NCBI RefSeq assembly: GCF_018861315.1
Contig: NZ_JAHLDL010000002.1
Location: forward strand, 62,001-126,000
Direction: 5' to 3'
From: Clostridium bowmanii
Lineage (GTDB): Bacteria > Bacillota > Clostridia > Clostridiales > Clostridiaceae
Length of the DNA: 64,000 nt
Below are positions 36,069 to 45,739 of this stretch, one piece after another (position 1 is the stretch's first letter; every line of letters starts with the position of its first letter). The notes under the pieces are model-generated. The model worked only from the letters and a program-made list of their open reading frames with translations. It made no database searches and was not told the origin of the DNA. The position numbers and the translations under genes are program-made.

Positions 36069-36530
36069 TAATATCTCCCCCTCATAGGTATGCATTTAGT
36101 CTTGTCATTGGTTTATTATTGTATTAGTTATATTAAACTTATATAAGTATACTATAATTACCATAAAATTGGAAATGATTAATAAAAATAAATTAGTATA
36201 AACAGATTATCTAAACACATATTAAAAAGATATCCTATTAATATTAGTATTCTCTTTGTTTTTCATTATGTGCAGATGAAGCTGAAGCATCATTTTATAA
36301 TATGAAAGGTGAATCCAGAATAATAAAGCTATAAAAATATCGATTTATGCAACAATTTTCATTATAAGAACCTCCTCCATCACTCGTAGAGATTGTTATA
36401 CAAAAATAGAGGCAGATTTTCTGACTCAAGAATCATTATTTGAGCATATGGAACTGGTTAGGTATGCTTATGGTTGCGATAAAATAATTTAACACATATA
36501 CAAAATGAAAAGAATAGTGAATTTAAGGTT
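36069..36530. other. Intergenic with a coding remnant
   Basis: From about 36395 a plus-strand frame reads RNCYTKIEADFLTQESLFEH and ends YAYGCDKII before TAA near 36490. No start or family recognised; a probable gene end left by deletion. The region 36110-36390 is AT-rich spacer. Confidence 0.35.
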
Positions 36531-37289
36531 ATGGGAGTGAAATCGATAGATAGTAATACAAATAATTATTTAAATAAACAAATGATGCGTATTCCTGGTG
36601 GAGTTGAATATTTGAGGGACTATCGGGATGAGCATAAATGGCATAGTTCAGATTCTAAAATGAGCATATCAGGACAAAAGGGAAATTTGACAGAAATTAA
36701 AAGAAAACTTGAAATTAAGCCTTTTCTTCTTGCTAAATATCCAGTTACAAAAAACTTGTATGAAGTAATCTTACATAAGGCACAAGATAATGTAGAGGTA
36801 AATTATACACCAATTGTTAATGTATCTTGGTACGATGCTATTTTATTTTGCAATCTACTTTCAAAGGAATGTGGATTGAATGAATGTTATACTTTTGAAT
36901 TAAATGGTAGTAATGTGTTTTGTGATTGGAATGCCGATGGATATAGGTTACCGACAGATGCAGAATGGCAGTATGCTTGTAAATCTACATCAACCGGGTA
37001 TAGGTATGGCGGAATAGAGGACATTGCTTGGTATTGTGAGAATTCAGAAGGCAGGCTCCATGAGGTGGGTAAAAAAAATCCTAATGATTGGGAACTATAT
37101 GATATGCTAGGAAACACATGGGAATGGTGCTGGGATTTGTATGATGAAAAAACATATGATCAATATCGTATTTTTCGTGGTGGAAGTTGGGCTGAACAAG
37201 CTAGAGGATGCGGAGCTACTTGCCGTCGTCGTGGGCATCCTTCATTTGGAATAGATGATTTAGGATTTCGTTTGGCTAAATCTTTCTGA
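36531..37289 (+). CDS. FGE-sulfatase (SUMF1/EgtB-like) domain protein
   Basis: A 252-aa formylglycine-generating-enzyme-type fold. Signature pieces: MRIPGGVEYL, FLLAKYPVTKNLYE, VNVSWYDAILFCNLLS, GYRLPTDAEWQYACK, LYDMLGNTWEWCWD, FRGGSWAEQA and a C-terminal GFRLAKS. The domain is used by sulfatase activators and many enzymes of unknown function. No sulfatase is in the window, so the substrate is unknown. The C-terminal Cys pair used by true FGE is not obvious. Confidence 0.85.
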   Translation: MGVKSIDSNTNNYLNKQMMRIPGGVEYLRDYRDEHKWHSSDSKMSISGQKGNLTEIKRKLEIKPFLLAKYPVTKNLYEVILHKAQDNVEVNYTPIVNVSWYDAILFCNLLSKECGLNECYTFELNGSNVFCDWNADGYRLPTDAEWQYACKSTSTGYRYGGIEDIAWYCENSEGRLHEVGKKNPNDWELYDMLGNTWEWCWDLYDEKTYDQYRIFRGGSWAEQARGCGATCRRRGHPSFGIDDLGFRLAKSF

Positions 37290-37489
37290 AAAGAAGAAGT
37301 TCATATAACAGTTGAGTTTATGTGTAAAGAAGAGACAGTCTAAATTCCTTACCTTTTGAAGCACAGCATATTTAGGTTCCATTAAGTTTCCTCCTATAGT
37401 CCTGGAAATATAAAAGCCATTAGCCATTGTATTCCCTAAGTATAATCACTTTATTATAATTTTATTTACTCCAATTATATCACTGTATT

Positions 37490-38330
37490 CTAGCTGACAC
37501 GACCCCAGTATTCATTAAGCAATACAACACCAGCTATTATTGAAACAATAGTAGATAAATTAACAAAAATTGCAGATTTTGAAGCCTCTATTCTAGACAA
37601 AGTAAAGTTAGTCAAAAAGAAAGCAATTATGGAAGACAATATTCCCAAATATGCCAGGGAGATTAGAAAATTCTTATTCTTTAAAGGTGTGAAATACTGG
37701 TTTAATGTGTTAGATCTTATATGATTATATACAGAAACAAGATTGAAAAACACTGCGCCCATTGCCATCATGGCATAAGTTAGCTCCATGGGGCTGAACT
37801 TTTTAGAGAACTTCCTTGATAGGATATTAAACACACGCAGAAAGCACTGCTCCAAGTAATAGAAATACACCCAATAAACTTCCTGAAGAGTTTGATCCAT
37901 TCATAAGTACAATAAATACTACTCCACTAACAGAGAGGAATATAAAGCCACACTGTTTTATTGATGGGGTTTCTTTTAAAATGTACGCGGATAAAATTGT
38001 TACAAATATAGGAATAAGTGCAATCATTAGACCGGCTTGAGATGAGGAAGAATACTGAATTCCAAAGGTTTCAAAGATGAAATAGACTATTGGTTGCGCC
38101 AAGCTAAGAAAAAGCAAGCTTTTTATGTTTTTGTCTTTATAATTTATTTTTATACCCCCAAAGAATATAAGTATGGAGATGATTAAAAAGGCTACGAGAA
38201 AGCGAAAAGGTAGTAAAGTAAAAGGATCTACGATGTTTAATGCTTTTTTAGAAAATAAAAAACTTAAACCAAAAATTGATGATGTAAGTATTGCTGATAA
38301 AATTGGTAGCGTATTCATTTTGTGATTCAT
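37490..38330 (-). pseudogene. EamA-family exporter, frameshifted
   Basis: The first half (from ATG 38330) encodes five helices of a DMT/EamA transporter (FGLSFLFSKKALNIVDPFTL, LKETPSIKQCGFIFLSVSGV). It stops at 37827 after LLLGAVLSACV. The second half continues in another frame (VFNILSRKFSKKFSPMELTY, ASKSAIFVNLSTIVSIIAG) to about 37490. A one-base deletion near 37830 explains the break. The final helix is also missing. The start overlaps the transposase remnant by 4 bp. Confidence 0.82.
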
Positions 38331-38623
38331 ATTTTATTAATACATTTATGGATATAAAAATTTTTACGGTCCTTTTTCTTACTTAGGACGTGTCTACAAA
38401 ATGGACAAATGAAAGTCTCAGTTAATAGTTGTTTGTAATCAAGTCTTTTAAAGATCTTTATGATAGGTACTTTATCTACAGCATGTTTATTGTATTTAGG
38501 GCTTGTTATATCGTATTTCGGTTTACTAAGAGGTATATTTTTCGCAATAAAAATAAGTAATTGATTTATTTGAGAAAGTAATAGTTGATTATATTTAACT
38601 AATATTGATATAATTGTACTCAT
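38327..38623 (-). pseudogene. IS transposase remnant with zinc-ribbon end
   Basis: The N-terminus (YNQLLLSQINQLLIFIAKNI, PKYNKHAVDKVPIIKIFKRLDY) resembles the start of a clostridial DDE transposase. After LTET it jumps to a zinc-ribbon piece (CPFCRHVLSKKKDRKNFYIH), so an internal section and the whole catalytic domain are deleted. RBS GGAAGGTGTC fits ATG 38623. No terminal inverted repeats found. Confidence 0.5.
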
Positions 38624-38668
38624 GATGACACCTTCCTTTTGGAATTTTGTTGGGTTGAGATACAACAA

Positions 38669-39054
38669 TTATACCAAAAAAGAGGGGGTCATTATTTTTT
38701 TGTTATAAAGGTAGCTTGAAGCCTTGCAAATACAAGGATTTAAATAAATAAAACAAAGATAGTGTTTACACTATCAACCAATAGACAGTGTTAATTTAAC
38801 GTAATACATAACAAGAAATATTACAAATATTAAGCTTTATAATGGTATAGGAGTCCAACTGACAAATCGGATATGTCGTTTGGACTCCTTATCTTTGGGT
38901 ACAGTATAAAATAAAGTATATCCTTTTACCTTAATAATGCTTGTTTGTTTTGTATCTTAAATTAACCATAAATTACTAAGAATATTCTTTATACTAATGC
39001 GCAAAATAATAGTGTAAATGAAAATCATTATTAAATAAAAAGGAGGCAAATAAC
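38669..39054. other. Intergenic upstream of SASP, with hairpin and candidate sigma-G promoter
   Basis: Stem GAGTCCAA/TTGGACTC (about 38850-38887) is a terminator-like hairpin. A forespore-type promoter is possible: GAATA (38980-38984), 17 bp, CAAAATA (39002-39008), 46 bp before the SASP start. The rest is AT-rich. Confidence 0.4.
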
Positions 39055-39240
39055 ATGTCAAATAGAAATTTAGTTCCACAAGCAAGAGAAGGTTTAAACA
39101 AGTTTAAAATGGAAGCGGCTAAAGAAGTAGGAGTTAATCTTTCAGAAGGATATAATGGAGATTTAACTTCAAGAGAGAACGGATCCGTAGGCGGACAAAT
39201 GGTTAAAAAAATGGTTGAGTCTTACGAAAAAAACTTATAA
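39055..39240 (+). CDS. Alpha/beta-type small acid-soluble spore protein
   Basis: A 61-aa DNA-binding protein that coats spore DNA and is degraded at germination. It has the family helices VPQAREGLNKFKMEAAKEVG and the glycine-bearing GSVGGQMVKKMVESYE. RBS AAGGAGG. Shows that the organism forms endospores. Expected to be expressed late in the forespore. Confidence 0.95.
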   Translation: MSNRNLVPQAREGLNKFKMEAAKEVGVNLSEGYNGDLTSRENGSVGGQMVKKMVESYEKNL

Positions 39241-39586
39241 TTAACTTGTAAACATTAAACGGGTATCTATAGGGTAGACACATTTCTTAAAGTGCTCCCA
39301 TATAGGTACCTTTTAATATTCTAAGAATAGGTTATAGTGTAATAATTTTTACTATTATATGCAGTAATTAGAAATACACTGTAGACCATTTATGAATTAG
39401 AAGCTGAGGGGCTTTTACTAATGTGCTGGAAATATCGTTTTTAATAGAATTGCAACGAAAAATTAAATTGACAATCAAAATAATAAAAGATATACTCAAT
39501 ACATGAATTAAATTGAATTAAATTGAATTGCATTAAACTGTTTTTATATAGAGAGATTAATTATGAATAAATATTAAAATATTAAA
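39241..39586. other. Intergenic after SASP with imperfect terminator
   Basis: GGGTATCTATAGGG and CCCATATAGGTACC (about 39261-39312) form an imperfect stem followed by TTTTAA, a likely SASP terminator. A short AATTGAATTA repeat occurs near 39506-39530. No gene seen. Confidence 0.5.
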
Positions 39587-39834
39587 TTGGACAATCAGTT
39601 ATGGTTTTCATTATATGCGACATCGAGAGAAGTCATTAAATTATATAAACCAGTTCTTGATAAATATAATATAACTTATACTCAGTATGCAACTATGTTA
39701 GTATTTTGGGAAAAAGGAAAGATAACAGTTAAACAAATTGGAGAAGAGGAGGGTTTTCAAAATTTCATAAAGGCAGACCCAACGCAGAGGACCTAAATCT
39801 TGCGAAACAGTTTGCTAGAGAAATTATAAAATAA
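39587..39834 (+). pseudogene. MarR N-terminus fused to flavodoxin-type C-terminus
   Basis: The first 52 codons are the start of an OhrR-like MarR regulator (WFSLYATSREVIKLYKPVLD, TYTQYATMLVFWEKGKITVK). At about 39745 homology ends. In a neighbouring frame the text becomes FSKFHKGRPNAEDLNLAKQF, then AREIIK and stop, the C-terminus of a flavodoxin-like reductase. A deletion has joined two genes. Confidence 0.65.
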
Positions 39835-39854
39835 ACATAAAGGCGGGATGACCA

Positions 39855-40265
39855 ATGAAAGCTCAGTCACATATTAAAATTACAGAAGAAGAAAAAAAAC
39901 AACTTATAAAGGCACAACAGGGTGAATTAGATGCGGTAGTACTATATCGTAAGTTATCAGTCATGACAAAAGAAATTAAGAATAAAGAAATTTTCTTAAA
40001 AATTGCAGCCGATGAAGGAAAACATGCTAGTATTCTGAGAAAATATACAGGTGAAAAACTAGAAGCAAAAAACTTTAAGACTTTAGTTGTTACTATTACA
40101 TATAAAGTATTTGGAGAAAAGTACCTGCTTAACACTATTGGAAAAGGTGAGTTCAAGGCTGCGAAGGACTATCTTCCACTAGTGATGAAATTTCCTGATA
40201 TACAAAAAATTATTGATGATGAGAATTTACATGGAAATTTAATGAGTAAAATGATAAAGTCATAA
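39855..40265 (+). CDS. Rubrerythrin/ferritin-like protein
   Basis: A 136-aa four-helix protein with di-iron-type motifs: AQQGELDAVVLYRKLS, FLKIAADEGKHASIL (ExxH) and DDENLHGNLM. It lacks the rubredoxin domain of full rubrerythrins. Such proteins act in peroxide or membrane-lipid oxidation stress in anaerobes. RBS AAAGGCGGGATG. Monocistronic. Confidence 0.82.
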   Translation: MKAQSHIKITEEEKKQLIKAQQGELDAVVLYRKLSVMTKEIKNKEIFLKIAADEGKHASILRKYTGEKLEAKNFKTLVVTITYKVFGEKYLLNTIGKGEFKAAKDYLPLVMKFPDIQKIIDDENLHGNLMSKMIKS

Positions 40266-40445
40266 ATGTAGTTTAATAAAAGCTTCACTTCTAATCTCTG
40301 GAAGGGGATTATAAGTAAAGAACTGGATTCCTAACTGGATAACCTATGGAATAACATTAAAAAAAGCTGGTTTCCAAACAATCTAAATAAAAATATGAAA
40401 CCTAAGCACTAAACTATTAGCAGTATATATAATGGGTGCTAAAAA

Positions 40446-40476
40446 CCACAGATATATTACATTCTGTGGTCTTTGT
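40446..40476. terminator. Bidirectional terminator
   Basis: ACCACAG and CTGTGGT stem with A-rich left and T-rich right flanks. It can end the rubrerythrin-like transcript and the enoate reductase transcript coming from the right. Confidence 0.75.
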
Positions 40477-40503
40477 ATTCTTATATTAAATTTAAATTTA
40501 TAT

Positions 40504-42486
40504 CTAGATACTTCTTCCCAATTCATAACCACTCCAAATTGCATTCATAATATTATGAACTTCTCTAGAATCTCCTATGTTATAAAGTACCTTTTCACCA
40601 GCATTAAGACTATTATATAAATCATTCTTTTGACGGTAACCCACAGCGGTAATAACTGTATCAGCTGAAATTTCTGCTTGACCTTCTGCATTATTTATAA
40701 CTACTGAATGTTTATTTACTTTTTCAACTTTTGTATTTTTATAAACATCTACATTATTAAATGCTAAAAGCTCAACTAACATTGAATAATTCATCATAGG
40801 CATTCCATGAGGTCCACCTAAAATATCACTTTGCATTTCAACTACACTTACTTTTTTACCCATCTGTGCTAACCATAAGGCAGCCTCACAGCCTACAAGT
40901 CCTCCACCAACAACAACTATTTTATTGCCTGCCTTGGATACATCTAGTAACACATCATTTGCAGTATATACATTATTTTCGCTTCCAAAATTAATATTAA
41001 TTGGAGATGAACCAGTTGCAACTACAATTATATCGGCATCAAAGCTTTCAACATATGCTTTATCTACTGGTGTATTCATTATAACATTTATACTAAGTTT
41101 TTCTAATTGGTATTCGTACCATTTAATTAATTCTCTGTCATCAGTTTTAAAATCTGGAACAGAACCTGGAATAATATTTCCGCCTAGTTTACTGGATTTT
41201 TCAACTATGGTTACTTTATGACCACGAATTGTTGCCGTACGTGCGCATTCCATACCTGCAAGTCCACCACCAATTACTAATACTTTCTTTGGCGAATCAG
41301 TACTTACTAACCCATATTTTTTTTCTCTTCCACAAGCAGGATTAACTGCGCAGGACAATGGAGACCCTGTGGCAATTCTTCCCATACATCCATCGTGACA
41401 AGAAAGGCAAGGACGAATATCTTTAAAATTGCCTGTACGAATTTTCTCTGGAAGATAAGGATCTGCAAGAAGTGGTCGTCCATATGATACTATATCACAA
41501 CAACCATTAAGTGCATCCATTGCAATATCAGGATTATCTAATCTACCTGCAAGTATAACAGGTACATCAACTGCTTTTTTTACAGCTCTTCCAAATTCAC
41601 GATACATTCCCTTTTCAAAGTACATTGGTGGGTGATTCCAGTACCACGAATCATAAGTTCCTGCATCAACATTTAGCATATCATACCCAGCTTCTACTAA
41701 AATCTTTGCAGCTTCTAGACCTTCTTCTAAATCTTTTCCTTGTTCTTTTGCTTCTTCTCCAGGTAATATACCCTGGCGAAGAGCTTTTATAAAGGATTTA
41801 ACACTAAAGCGCAAAGATACTGGGAAGTCTTCACCACAAGCTTTTTTCACACCTTTTACAACATCAGTTGCGATTTTTAATCTTGCCCTTAAATCTCCGC
41901 CGTATTCATCGGTACGTTTATTATAAAAACTGATGGCAAATTGATCAAGTAAGTATCCTTCATGTACTGCATGGATTTCAACACCATCAAAACCGCCTTG
42001 TTTAGCAATTGCAGCAGATTTTATAAAATTATTAATTAAAACTTGAATCTCTTCAGTTGTCATTTCTCGATGAATTATACTTGGATCAAAACGATTTTCA
42101 TTAATAGATGGAGCTATATGTTTTTTTACAAGTCCTGGAATTGCAGAACGACCTAACCCACCTGTAAGCTGTAACATTATTTTAGTATCATAAGCATGAA
42201 TTCTTTCAATCATAGATGCCACAGAACTACAAAATAACGCAGGTCTGTATGTTGGACATGGCATTATCAGATCTTCCACTTCATTGTAATCTATGTTACA
42301 GATACCAGTAATAATTAACCCAGTACCACCTTTAGCACGTTCTACATAATAGTTTTGCGCATTTTCATTAAAACCACCGTTTGGGTCAGAATAAAAAACT
42401 AATCCCATTGGCGCCATGGAAATTCTATTTTTTAATTTAAGCTTTCCTATTGACAGTGGTTCAAAAAGTTTTTGATACTTGTTCAC
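40504..42486 (-). CDS. 2-enoate reductase/2,4-dienoyl-CoA reductase-type flavoenzyme
   Basis: A 660-aa FMN/4Fe-4S/FAD enzyme. The N-terminal old-yellow-enzyme barrel (FEPLSIGKLKLKNRISMAPM, GFDGVEIHAVHEGYLLDQF) is followed by the cluster motif C359-x2-C362-x3-C366-x11-C378 (CLSCHDGC). FAD (VLVIGGGLAGMECAR) and NAD(P) (IVVVGGGLVGCEAALWL) dinucleotide folds come next. Length and order match clostridial 2-enoate reductase, which reduces unsaturated carboxylates with NADH. RBS AAGGAGGGA. The MerR-type gene to its right is on the same strand and may control it. Confidence 0.9.
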   Translation of the reverse strand: MNKYQKLFEPLSIGKLKLKNRISMAPMGLVFYSDPNGGFNENAQNYYVERAKGGTGLIITGICNIDYNEVEDLIMPCPTYRPALFCSSVASMIERIHAYDTKIMLQLTGGLGRSAIPGLVKKHIAPSINENRFDPSIIHREMTTEEIQVLINNFIKSAAIAKQGGFDGVEIHAVHEGYLLDQFAISFYNKRTDEYGGDLRARLKIATDVVKGVKKACGEDFPVSLRFSVKSFIKALRQGILPGEEAKEQGKDLEEGLEAAKILVEAGYDMLNVDAGTYDSWYWNHPPMYFEKGMYREFGRAVKKAVDVPVILAGRLDNPDIAMDALNGCCDIVSYGRPLLADPYLPEKIRTGNFKDIRPCLSCHDGCMGRIATGSPLSCAVNPACGREKKYGLVSTDSPKKVLVIGGGLAGMECARTATIRGHKVTIVEKSSKLGGNIIPGSVPDFKTDDRELIKWYEYQLEKLSINVIMNTPVDKAYVESFDADIIVVATGSSPININFGSENNVYTANDVLLDVSKAGNKIVVVGGGLVGCEAALWLAQMGKKVSVVEMQSDILGGPHGMPMMNYSMLVELLAFNNVDVYKNTKVEKVNKHSVVINNAEGQAEISADTVITAVGYRQKNDLYNSLNAGEKVLYNIGDSREVHNIMNAIWSGYELGRSI

Positions 42487-42829
42487 AAAAATCCCTCCTT
42501 AATGTTTAACAAAATCAGTTTGACGAATTGAATATGTTAAAATCTTAACACTTAAATTTATAAGAATCAAATCTAGAAATTTCAATGTAAACCTTTTCTG
42601 TACTATGATACGGTGAGAGGTCATCATATCGCATTATTCCTCATGTTATCAAATAATATTTACGAATTTTGGAGATGAAAATTACACTAAAATCATTCTT
42701 ACAAATATAGTAATCTCAATATATCACATAGAAAAACAAATCATAATATAATAAAAATAAAGGAGCCAATTTAAGATTCATTTAAAAACTGTTTAAATCC
42801 TATTTTATTATCAAGAATGTAACATATAG
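42487..42829. other. Intergenic, no gene recognised
   Basis: It must contain the enoate reductase promoter (leftward). No clear operator or coding text seen; AT-rich. Confidence 0.35.
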
Positions 42830-43648
42830 TTATAACAGTTTTCTAATAGGTATTTGTATTTCAGATACATATTCATTTTCAGAATCTGAAAAGTCATAAT
42901 CTACTATATTTTTTTCTATAGAGTCTCCCAATATTTCGTATCCGTTTTCTTCAATCCATCCAATAAGAACGGTATAGTAATTTTCGATATCTTTATAGGG
43001 TCCTAAAAAAACAACACAAGCAAACTCATTTTCTGGAATCGTTATCAAATCCAACTCTATTATATTTTCAGTTGACAAGATTTCGATGAAATATTTAAAT
43101 TTATTGAAATTTCCACTTGTCATGTTTTCTCTTGAAAGAGAAGTGTATACTTGACCTTCAATAAGCCAGGAACTGAGCTTTAAATATTTTTCGTTTTTTT
43201 TAACGGATTCTTTAAGTTCGTACTCGTTTTTGCTATCTTTAATGTCTAAAACCACTCCAATTCTTTCAGGCAAGCGCTTTATCTTTACAATATTCAGCTC
43301 ATGTTTTATATTTCCGAGTAGCTCAAGTTTTGTATTTATTTTGTTTTTTAAATTGACTAACTTATTTATTTTTACATCAATTTCCTCTTCTTTATTTTTT
43401 AGTAAGGTCATTAAGTTATTTGTATTTTTATTATTCATATATTTTTTAATATCCTGTAATGAAATATCAAGATTTTTAAAAAATAGGATTCTGCTTAGTT
43501 TGAAAAAATTCCGAACACTATAGAATCTGTATTTATTTACAACATCACAATTAGGTTTTAAAAGATCAATTTTGTCATAATGCCTTAAGGTATCTGTGCT
43601 TATATTAAAAAGCTTGGCTAATTCTCCAATTAAAAAAGTATCCTTCAT
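42830..43648 (-). CDS. MerR family regulator with GyrI-like effector domain
   Basis: About 272 aa. N-terminal MerR winged helix (FLIGELAKLFNISTDTLRHY, YRFYSVRNFFKLSRILFFK), a long coiled coil (about 75-115), and a C-terminal GyrI/BmrR-like ligand domain (NEFACVVFLGPYKDIENYY). This is the architecture of multidrug-sensing MerR activators. ATG 43648 is chosen for RBS GGAAGTGAC. It diverges from the triple-RidA gene. Two MerR-type promoters in the gap point rightward, so it probably activates that gene. Confidence 0.87.
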   Translation of the reverse strand: MKDTFLIGELAKLFNISTDTLRHYDKIDLLKPNCDVVNKYRFYSVRNFFKLSRILFFKNLDISLQDIKKYMNNKNTNNLMTLLKNKEEEIDVKINKLVNLKNKINTKLELLGNIKHELNIVKIKRLPERIGVVLDIKDSKNEYELKESVKKNEKYLKLSSWLIEGQVYTSLSRENMTSGNFNKFKYFIEILSTENIIELDLITIPENEFACVVFLGPYKDIENYYTVLIGWIEENGYEILGDSIEKNIVDYDFSDSENEYVSEIQIPIRKLL

Positions 43649-43750
43649 AATGTTTGTCACTTCCATTCTATAAATATTAAACTATTTATCACTATTATTA
43701 TAAACCACTAAGTAACATTAAAGCTATTTAAAAATATGAATGTAACTTAT

Positions 43751-43780
43751 TTACATTAGACCTGTTCTAAGGTTTATACT
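43751..43780 (+). promoter_or_regulatory. MerR-type promoter 1
   Basis: TTACAT (-35), 18 bp containing TAGACCTGTTCTAAGGTT, then TATACT (-10). The overlong spacer with an imperfect dyad is typical of MerR-activated promoters. Confidence 0.55.
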
Positions 43781-43851
43781 CTATTTTATAGAGTTTTACT
43801 TTTACTGGCGCAGTCATTTTAAAAAATGTTGTGCAAAAATAATTATATCTA

Positions 43852-43882
43852 TTGACATTAGAGCTAGTCCAAGGTTTATGAT
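43852..43882 (+). promoter_or_regulatory. MerR-type promoter 2
   Basis: TTGACA (-35), a 19-bp spacer, TATGAT (-10). The spacer shares TAGA-CT-GT-C-AAGGTTTAT with site 1, 101 bp upstream. It is 59 bp before the triple-RidA start. Confidence 0.65.
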
Positions 43883-43940
43883 TTGCTTAGATGAATTTTA
43901 AAGATTCTATCAATAAATAGTACAAAAGGGGAATACTATC

Positions 43941-45212
43941 ATGAGCGGATATAACGCAGTATTAGCAAGAAATACGGAAAATGCTCCAAAAGGTATCGGT
44001 CCATATTCACAAACTGTAGCTTACTCTCATTACAATAATCTTTCAGCTCAATTACCAATCGATTCAAAATCTGGAGAATTGGTAGCTGGTGGGGTAAAAG
44101 AGCAGGCGAAGCAGTGCTTTAAAAATATCAAGGCAATTGTAGAAAGCATCGACCATGTTATGAACGATGTTGTTAGAATCACTGTATTTGTTGTGAATAT
44201 CAAAGATATTGACGCTGTAGACGAAGTTTATAAAACATTCTTCACAAGCTATGTTCCTACAAGGACGGTAGTCGCAGTTGCAGCTTTGCCTATGGATGCT
44301 TTGGTGCAAATTGATGCACTTGTTACAAATGGTGAAGGTACAATTCCAAACGCACCACAATCAGGAGACCTTATAAAGCTTACAAATAACACAGCTAATG
44401 CGCCAACAAGTGCTCTATCTACGCAAGCTGTAGCTTTTTCTCATTACAATAATATTTCAGCACAATTACCTATCGATGCAAAATCTGGTAGATTGGTAGT
44501 GGGCGGTGTAAAAGAGCAAGCTGGACAGTGCTTAAAGAATATTAAGGCAATTTTAGAAAGTATCGATGTTCCTTTTGACGATATTGTTAAAATTAACATC
44601 TTCCTTAAAAACTTCTCGGATATTGAAGCCGTAAATGAAGTTTATACAACATTTTTCCCAGACTCCGCTATCGCAAGAGCCGTAGCTTATGTACCTGCAC
44701 GGACAACAGTTGCAGTTTCAGCGCTGCCAATGGATGCTTTGGTACAAATTGAAGCAGTGGTGTCACACGGAGATGGTACACCACCACAACTTGTTGAAGA
44801 CAGACATGGACTAATTATAGAAGCAAACAATACGAAAAATGCACCAAAAAGTTCTCTATCTACACAAACTGTAGCTTTTTCTCATTACAATCATATTTCA
44901 GCTCAATTGCCAATCGATCCAAAAACTTTTGATATGGTAGCTGGTGGTGTAAAAGAGCAGGCTTACCAGTGCTTAAAAAATATCAAGGCAATTATAGAAA
45001 GTGTGGACCACGCTATGGATGATGTGGTTAAAGTGAATATCTTCCTTAAAAATATTGTAGATATTGATGCTGTTGACGAAGTTTACGCAACATTCTTCCC
45101 AGGCGGTGTTCCTGCACGAACAGTGGTTGGAGTATCAGTTTTACCTAACGATGCTTTAGTCCAAATCGATGCAGTTGTAGCAAATGCTGAAGGAACACCT
45201 CCACAAGCATAA
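43941..45212 (+). CDS. Triple tandem RidA (YjgF/YER057c/UK114) domain protein
   Basis: One 423-aa polypeptide holds three full RidA domains: about 1-135, 141-281 and 291-421. Each repeats PIDxKSGxLVxGGVKEQA, the helix QCxKNIKAIxES and the pocket strand VPxRTxV. The family's catalytic Arg is present in all three (R108, R254, R393). RidA normally works as a trimer of single-domain chains with the active sites between subunits, deaminating reactive enamines. This protein looks like a single-chain trimer. Domain 2 has an insert (about residues 242-250). RBS AAAAGGGGAA. It sits behind MerR-type promoters and ends at a strong terminator. Confidence 0.9.
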   Translation: MSGYNAVLARNTENAPKGIGPYSQTVAYSHYNNLSAQLPIDSKSGELVAGGVKEQAKQCFKNIKAIVESIDHVMNDVVRITVFVVNIKDIDAVDEVYKTFFTSYVPTRTVVAVAALPMDALVQIDALVTNGEGTIPNAPQSGDLIKLTNNTANAPTSALSTQAVAFSHYNNISAQLPIDAKSGRLVVGGVKEQAGQCLKNIKAILESIDVPFDDIVKINIFLKNFSDIEAVNEVYTTFFPDSAIARAVAYVPARTTVAVSALPMDALVQIEAVVSHGDGTPPQLVEDRHGLIIEANNTKNAPKSSLSTQTVAFSHYNHISAQLPIDPKTFDMVAGGVKEQAYQCLKNIKAIIESVDHAMDDVVKVNIFLKNIVDIDAVDEVYATFFPGGVPARTVVGVSVLPNDALVQIDAVVANAEGTPPQA

Positions 45213-45296
45213 TAGGCATTTGTTTGTAAATACAGGAACTATCAAAGTTACTTGTTAATAATGACGGTGAATGCGAAATCGCATATCCTTATCATA

Positions 45297-45341
45297 AACA
45301 GAAGCTGTCTAAATGAAAATTGAGACAGCTTCTGTTTTTTT
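45297..45341 (+). terminator. Terminator of the triple-RidA gene
   Basis: AACAGAAGCTGTCT and AGACAGCTTCTGTT stem, then T run. Confidence 0.93.
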
Positions 45342-45481
45342 AATAGAGCAGATGAAAAAACATTGAGATTTTAGCTGATTACAGCAGAGATCTTGATGCT
45401 TTTTTAGTTTCCGGGCATAACAAAAAAACTGGGTAAGGTCATCATACTCGTTACAACAACAGTCCACATCATTGTACTATA

Positions 45482-45646
45482 ATTATACTAGCGAAGAAGC
45501 TAGGGTTAACAGTTATAGGAGAAGGGGTTGAAACAAAGGAGCAATTGGATTATTTAAAGAAACATGGCTGTGATATGTTTCAGGGATATCTTGTATCTAA
45601 ACCAGTTCAAGAAGTAGAAATAAATAAGTTGCTTAAAATAGTATAG
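45482..45646 (+). pseudogene. EAL-domain (c-di-GMP phosphodiesterase) C-terminal fragment
   Basis: Frame 45482-45646 reads LGLTVIGEGVETKEQLDYLK, then MFQGYLVSKPV: the EAL domain's last two conserved blocks, including the EGVET motif. The GGDEF and EAL active-site parts are missing. Confidence 0.75.
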
Positions 45647-45739
45647 TACGTTGCATCTATTTAGCAAGAAGAAACTGTTTCCAGTTTGTTCTATTTACTT
45701 CCATTGTGTTACATTCAGAATATCAATATACACTTAAAG

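Noticed and set aside
37290-37400. Minus-strand ATG with a good RBS (AGGAGGAAAC) near 37383, reading MEPKYAVLQKVRN
   Set aside because: The frame runs on into the FGE-like gene on the other strand without recognisable homology; at most a gene-start remnant.
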